Assembly (NCBI RefSeq): GCF_029227915.1
Contig: NC_079876.1
Span: 36,935,828 to 36,999,827, forward strand
Reading direction: 5' to 3'
From: Hydractinia symbiolongicarpus
Taxonomy: Eukaryota > Cnidaria > Hydrozoa > Anthoathecata > Hydractiniidae
Length of the DNA stretch: 64,000 nucleotides
Under the pieces are notes generated by a model. The model was given only the letters and a program-made list of their open reading frames with translations. It was not told the DNA's origin and searched no databases. Positions 62,201-64,000 of the stretch are shown one piece after another; within the stretch, counting starts at the first letter, position 1, and each line of letters starts with the position of its first letter. The position numbers and the translations under genes were made by a program.

Positions 62201-64000
62201 AGTTGGGTCACATATCGTACCAACATGTGTGTAGCGATATTTATCTGATATTACTAGGTTGCATCGCTTTTAACAGTGAAACGATTGACTGTGGGACTTA
62301 ATTGAAATTACTTTGGACTGTGATCTTAAAAATGTGAAAGTGAGACATTTGGACTCTAAGAAATAACTTTCTTCTTAATTTGACTTGATTGCCGAAGCTC
62401 AGCGATTACACTGGGCGCTGTGGTAGCGCTTCAATTAAACATTATGATAAAAAAGTAAATTTTTTACTGTGGGACCAATCATAGCCGTTATCGCGCGCAG
62501 AAGAAATAGCGACGGTTACAAAAACTACATTTTATTGACTTTCTAACGGTGACAGTCCGTTTGAGTTACAACGGTTGGGTCACCTATTCGTACTAACATA
62601 TATTTAGCGATGTCTTTCTGATATTACTAGGTTGCATCGCTTTTAACAATGAAACGATTGACTGTGGGACTTAATTGGACTAACTTAGGACTGTGACCTG
62701 ATAAATGTGATAAATGAGACAAACGTAGTCCAAGAATTAACATTCCTCTTAATTTGACATGATTGCGGGAACTCAGCGATTACACTGTGCGCTATGGTAG
62801 CGCTTCATTTAAAAATTTAGATTAATAAGTCATTTTTTACTGCGGAACCATTCCTAGCCGTTATTGCGCGCTGAACAAATAGTGACAGCTTCAAAAACTA
62901 CATTTCATTGACTTTCTAACGGTGTTATTCCGTTTGAGTTACAACGGTTGCGTCACATATTCGTACCAACATGTATTTAGCGATATTTTTCTCATATTAC
63001 TAGGTTGCATCGCTTTTAACAGTGAAACGATTGACTGTGGGACTAAATTGAAATGATTTTAGACTGTGACCTTATAAATGGTTAAGTGAGACAAGTGGAC
63101 TCCATGAAATAACATTCTTTTTAATTTGACATGATTGTCGGAACTCAACGATTACACTGGGCGCTGTGGTAGCGCTTCATATAACAATTTAGATAAATAA
63201 TTCATTTTTTCTGTGGGACTAATCCTAGCCGTTATCGCGCGCTGAAGAAAAAGCGACAGCTTCACAAACTACATCTCATTCACTTTCTAACGGTATCAAT
63301 CCGTTTCAGTTACAACGGTGGCGTTGCATATTCGTACCAACATGTCTTTAGCGATATTTATCTGATATTACTAGGTTGCATCGCGTTTAGCAGTGAAACG
63401 ATTGACTGTGGGACTTAATTGAACTAACTTTGGACTGTGACCTGATAAATGTGATAAGTGAATAAAATTGGACTCCAAGAAGTAACCATCTTCTTAATTT
63501 GAAATGATTGCCGGAACTCAGCGACTACACTGTGCGCTGTGGTAGCGCTTCATTTAAAAATTTAGATTAAAAAGTCATTTTTTACTGTGGGACCAATCCT
63601 AGCCGTTATTGCGTGCTGAAGAAATAGCGACAGTTTTAAAAACTACATTTCATTGACTTTCTAACGGTTTCAGTCCGTTTGAGTTACAACGGTTGGGTCA
63701 CCTATTCGTACCAACATGTATTTAGCGATATTTTTCTGATATTACTAGGTTGCATCGCTTTTAACAATGAAACAATTGGCTGTGGGACATAATTGAACTA
63801 ACTTTGGACTGCGACCTGATAAATATGATAAATGAGACAATTGGACTCCAAAAAATAACATTCTTCTTAACTTGACGTGATTGTCGGAACTCAGCGATTA
63901 TACTGGGCGCTGTGGTAGCACTTCATTTAAAAATTTAGGTAAATAAGTCATTTTTTACTGTGGGACCAATCCTATCCATTATCGCGCGCTGAAGAAATAG
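59221..64000 (+). repeat. Most divergent stretch of the array; last monomer cut by the window
   Basis: Monomer starts: 59221, 59593, 59966, 60339, 60712, 61084, 61457, 61831, 62207, 62579, 62952, 63323, 63697 (the last truncated at 304 bp). Private changes are frequent: GGTTACCGATTCG, GTAAATTTTTTAC, GATTACAACACTGGG (three extra bases, 376-bp spacing), CATATCGTACC (a T lost) and GGTGGCGTTGCATATTCG. Two weak longer repeats remain: 59.73-60.3 kb resembles 62.34-62.95 kb (offset about 2,612 bp, seven monomers), and 59966 resembles 60712 at 746 bp. No gene is visible. Confidence 0.85.

Larger units (their letters stand above)
1..64000 (+). repeat. Satellite DNA array, ~372-bp monomer, 172 copies head to tail
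   Basis: The sequence repeats continuously from the first to the last base. Using the conserved word GTCACATATTCGTACC (with point variants) as the register mark, I located 172 monomer starts. The mean interval is about 372.5 bp, nearly all intervals are 371-374 bp, and the extremes are 353 and 413 bp. Every monomer has the same orientation and I found no inverted segment, unique spacer or inserted element. Monomers vary by substitutions and small indels and fall into recurring subtypes arranged as higher-order repeats. No rRNA, tRNA, transposase, reverse transcriptase or other gene is visible. Long uniform arrays of this kind are known from centromeric and pericentromeric heterochromatin of eukaryotes; that location is inference here. 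The strand given is simply the orientation as read. Confidence 0.98.

Noticed and set aside
1-64000. CRISPR array
   Set aside because: The repeat unit is ~372 bp with no short conserved repeat separated by unique spacers; all parts of the unit repeat.
1-64000. Ribosomal intergenic-spacer repeats or a tandem gene family
   Set aside because: No rRNA-like or coding segment is found anywhere in 64 kb, and stops occur in all frames of typical monomers.
1-64000. Naming a known satellite family or species
   Set aside because: The monomer length and composition resemble several insect and plant satellites, but I do not recognise the sequence. A BLASTN search of one monomer against nt and satellite databases would settle it.

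Overview
The whole window is one uninterrupted satellite-DNA array. I placed 172 head-to-tail monomer starts (171 complete monomers plus a 304-bp partial copy at the right edge), all in the same orientation, with a mean spacing of about 372.5 bp. Almost every monomer is 371-374 bp. The exceptions are an 8-bp-deleted class (364 bp), a 4-bp-deleted class (368 bp), one 20-bp-deleted copy (353 bp), a 376-bp copy and a 413-bp chimeric copy present twice. No protein-coding gene, RNA gene, transposon, CRISPR array or unique spacer is visible. The few open frames of 60-84 codons are stop-free stretches inside the monomer and recur only because the DNA recurs.

This layout is typical of a eukaryotic centromeric, pericentromeric or other heterochromatic block. 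The species cannot be named from the sequence. One hand-counted monomer (738-1109) is about 38% G+C, with 14 CpG against about 13 expected. There is thus no CpG depletion, which argues against heavy germline CpG methylation and fits many invertebrates better than vertebrates or most plants; this is inference.

The array is a patchwork of higher-order repeats (HORs) of different age. 1-4435: a very homogeneous three- or four-monomer HOR (ABC / ABCD). 4436-15224: a mosaic of three subtypes (E, F, G) with a 1.0-kb block copied 2,233 bp away and a 744-bp E-F dimer. 15225-20893: a 3,020-bp eight-monomer unit and its shorter second copy, both carrying the 413-bp chimera. 20894-24994: a 2,236-bp six-monomer unit and a copy missing one monomer. 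24995-35052: older, more diverged monomers containing scattered relatives of the preceding blocks and several 744/745-bp dimers, one pair apparently identical. 35053-38027: a four-monomer 1,488-bp HOR. 38774-41007: a three-monomer 1,117-bp HOR. 41008-44358: a mosaic. 44359-59220: the largest structure, arranged V-U-U'-V'-U'', in which a 16-monomer super-unit of about 5.9 kb (V+U) recurs 8.9 kb away with small, countable differences. 59221-64000: the most divergent monomers, possibly approaching an array edge.

There is no gene network to describe. What can be read is the history of unequal exchange, monomer gain and loss, hybrid-monomer formation and one out-of-register junction, plus two constant elements inside the monomer (a GCGCGC core and a short hairpin) that may matter for chromatin. 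All alignments were done by eye; identity levels are qualitative unless stated.
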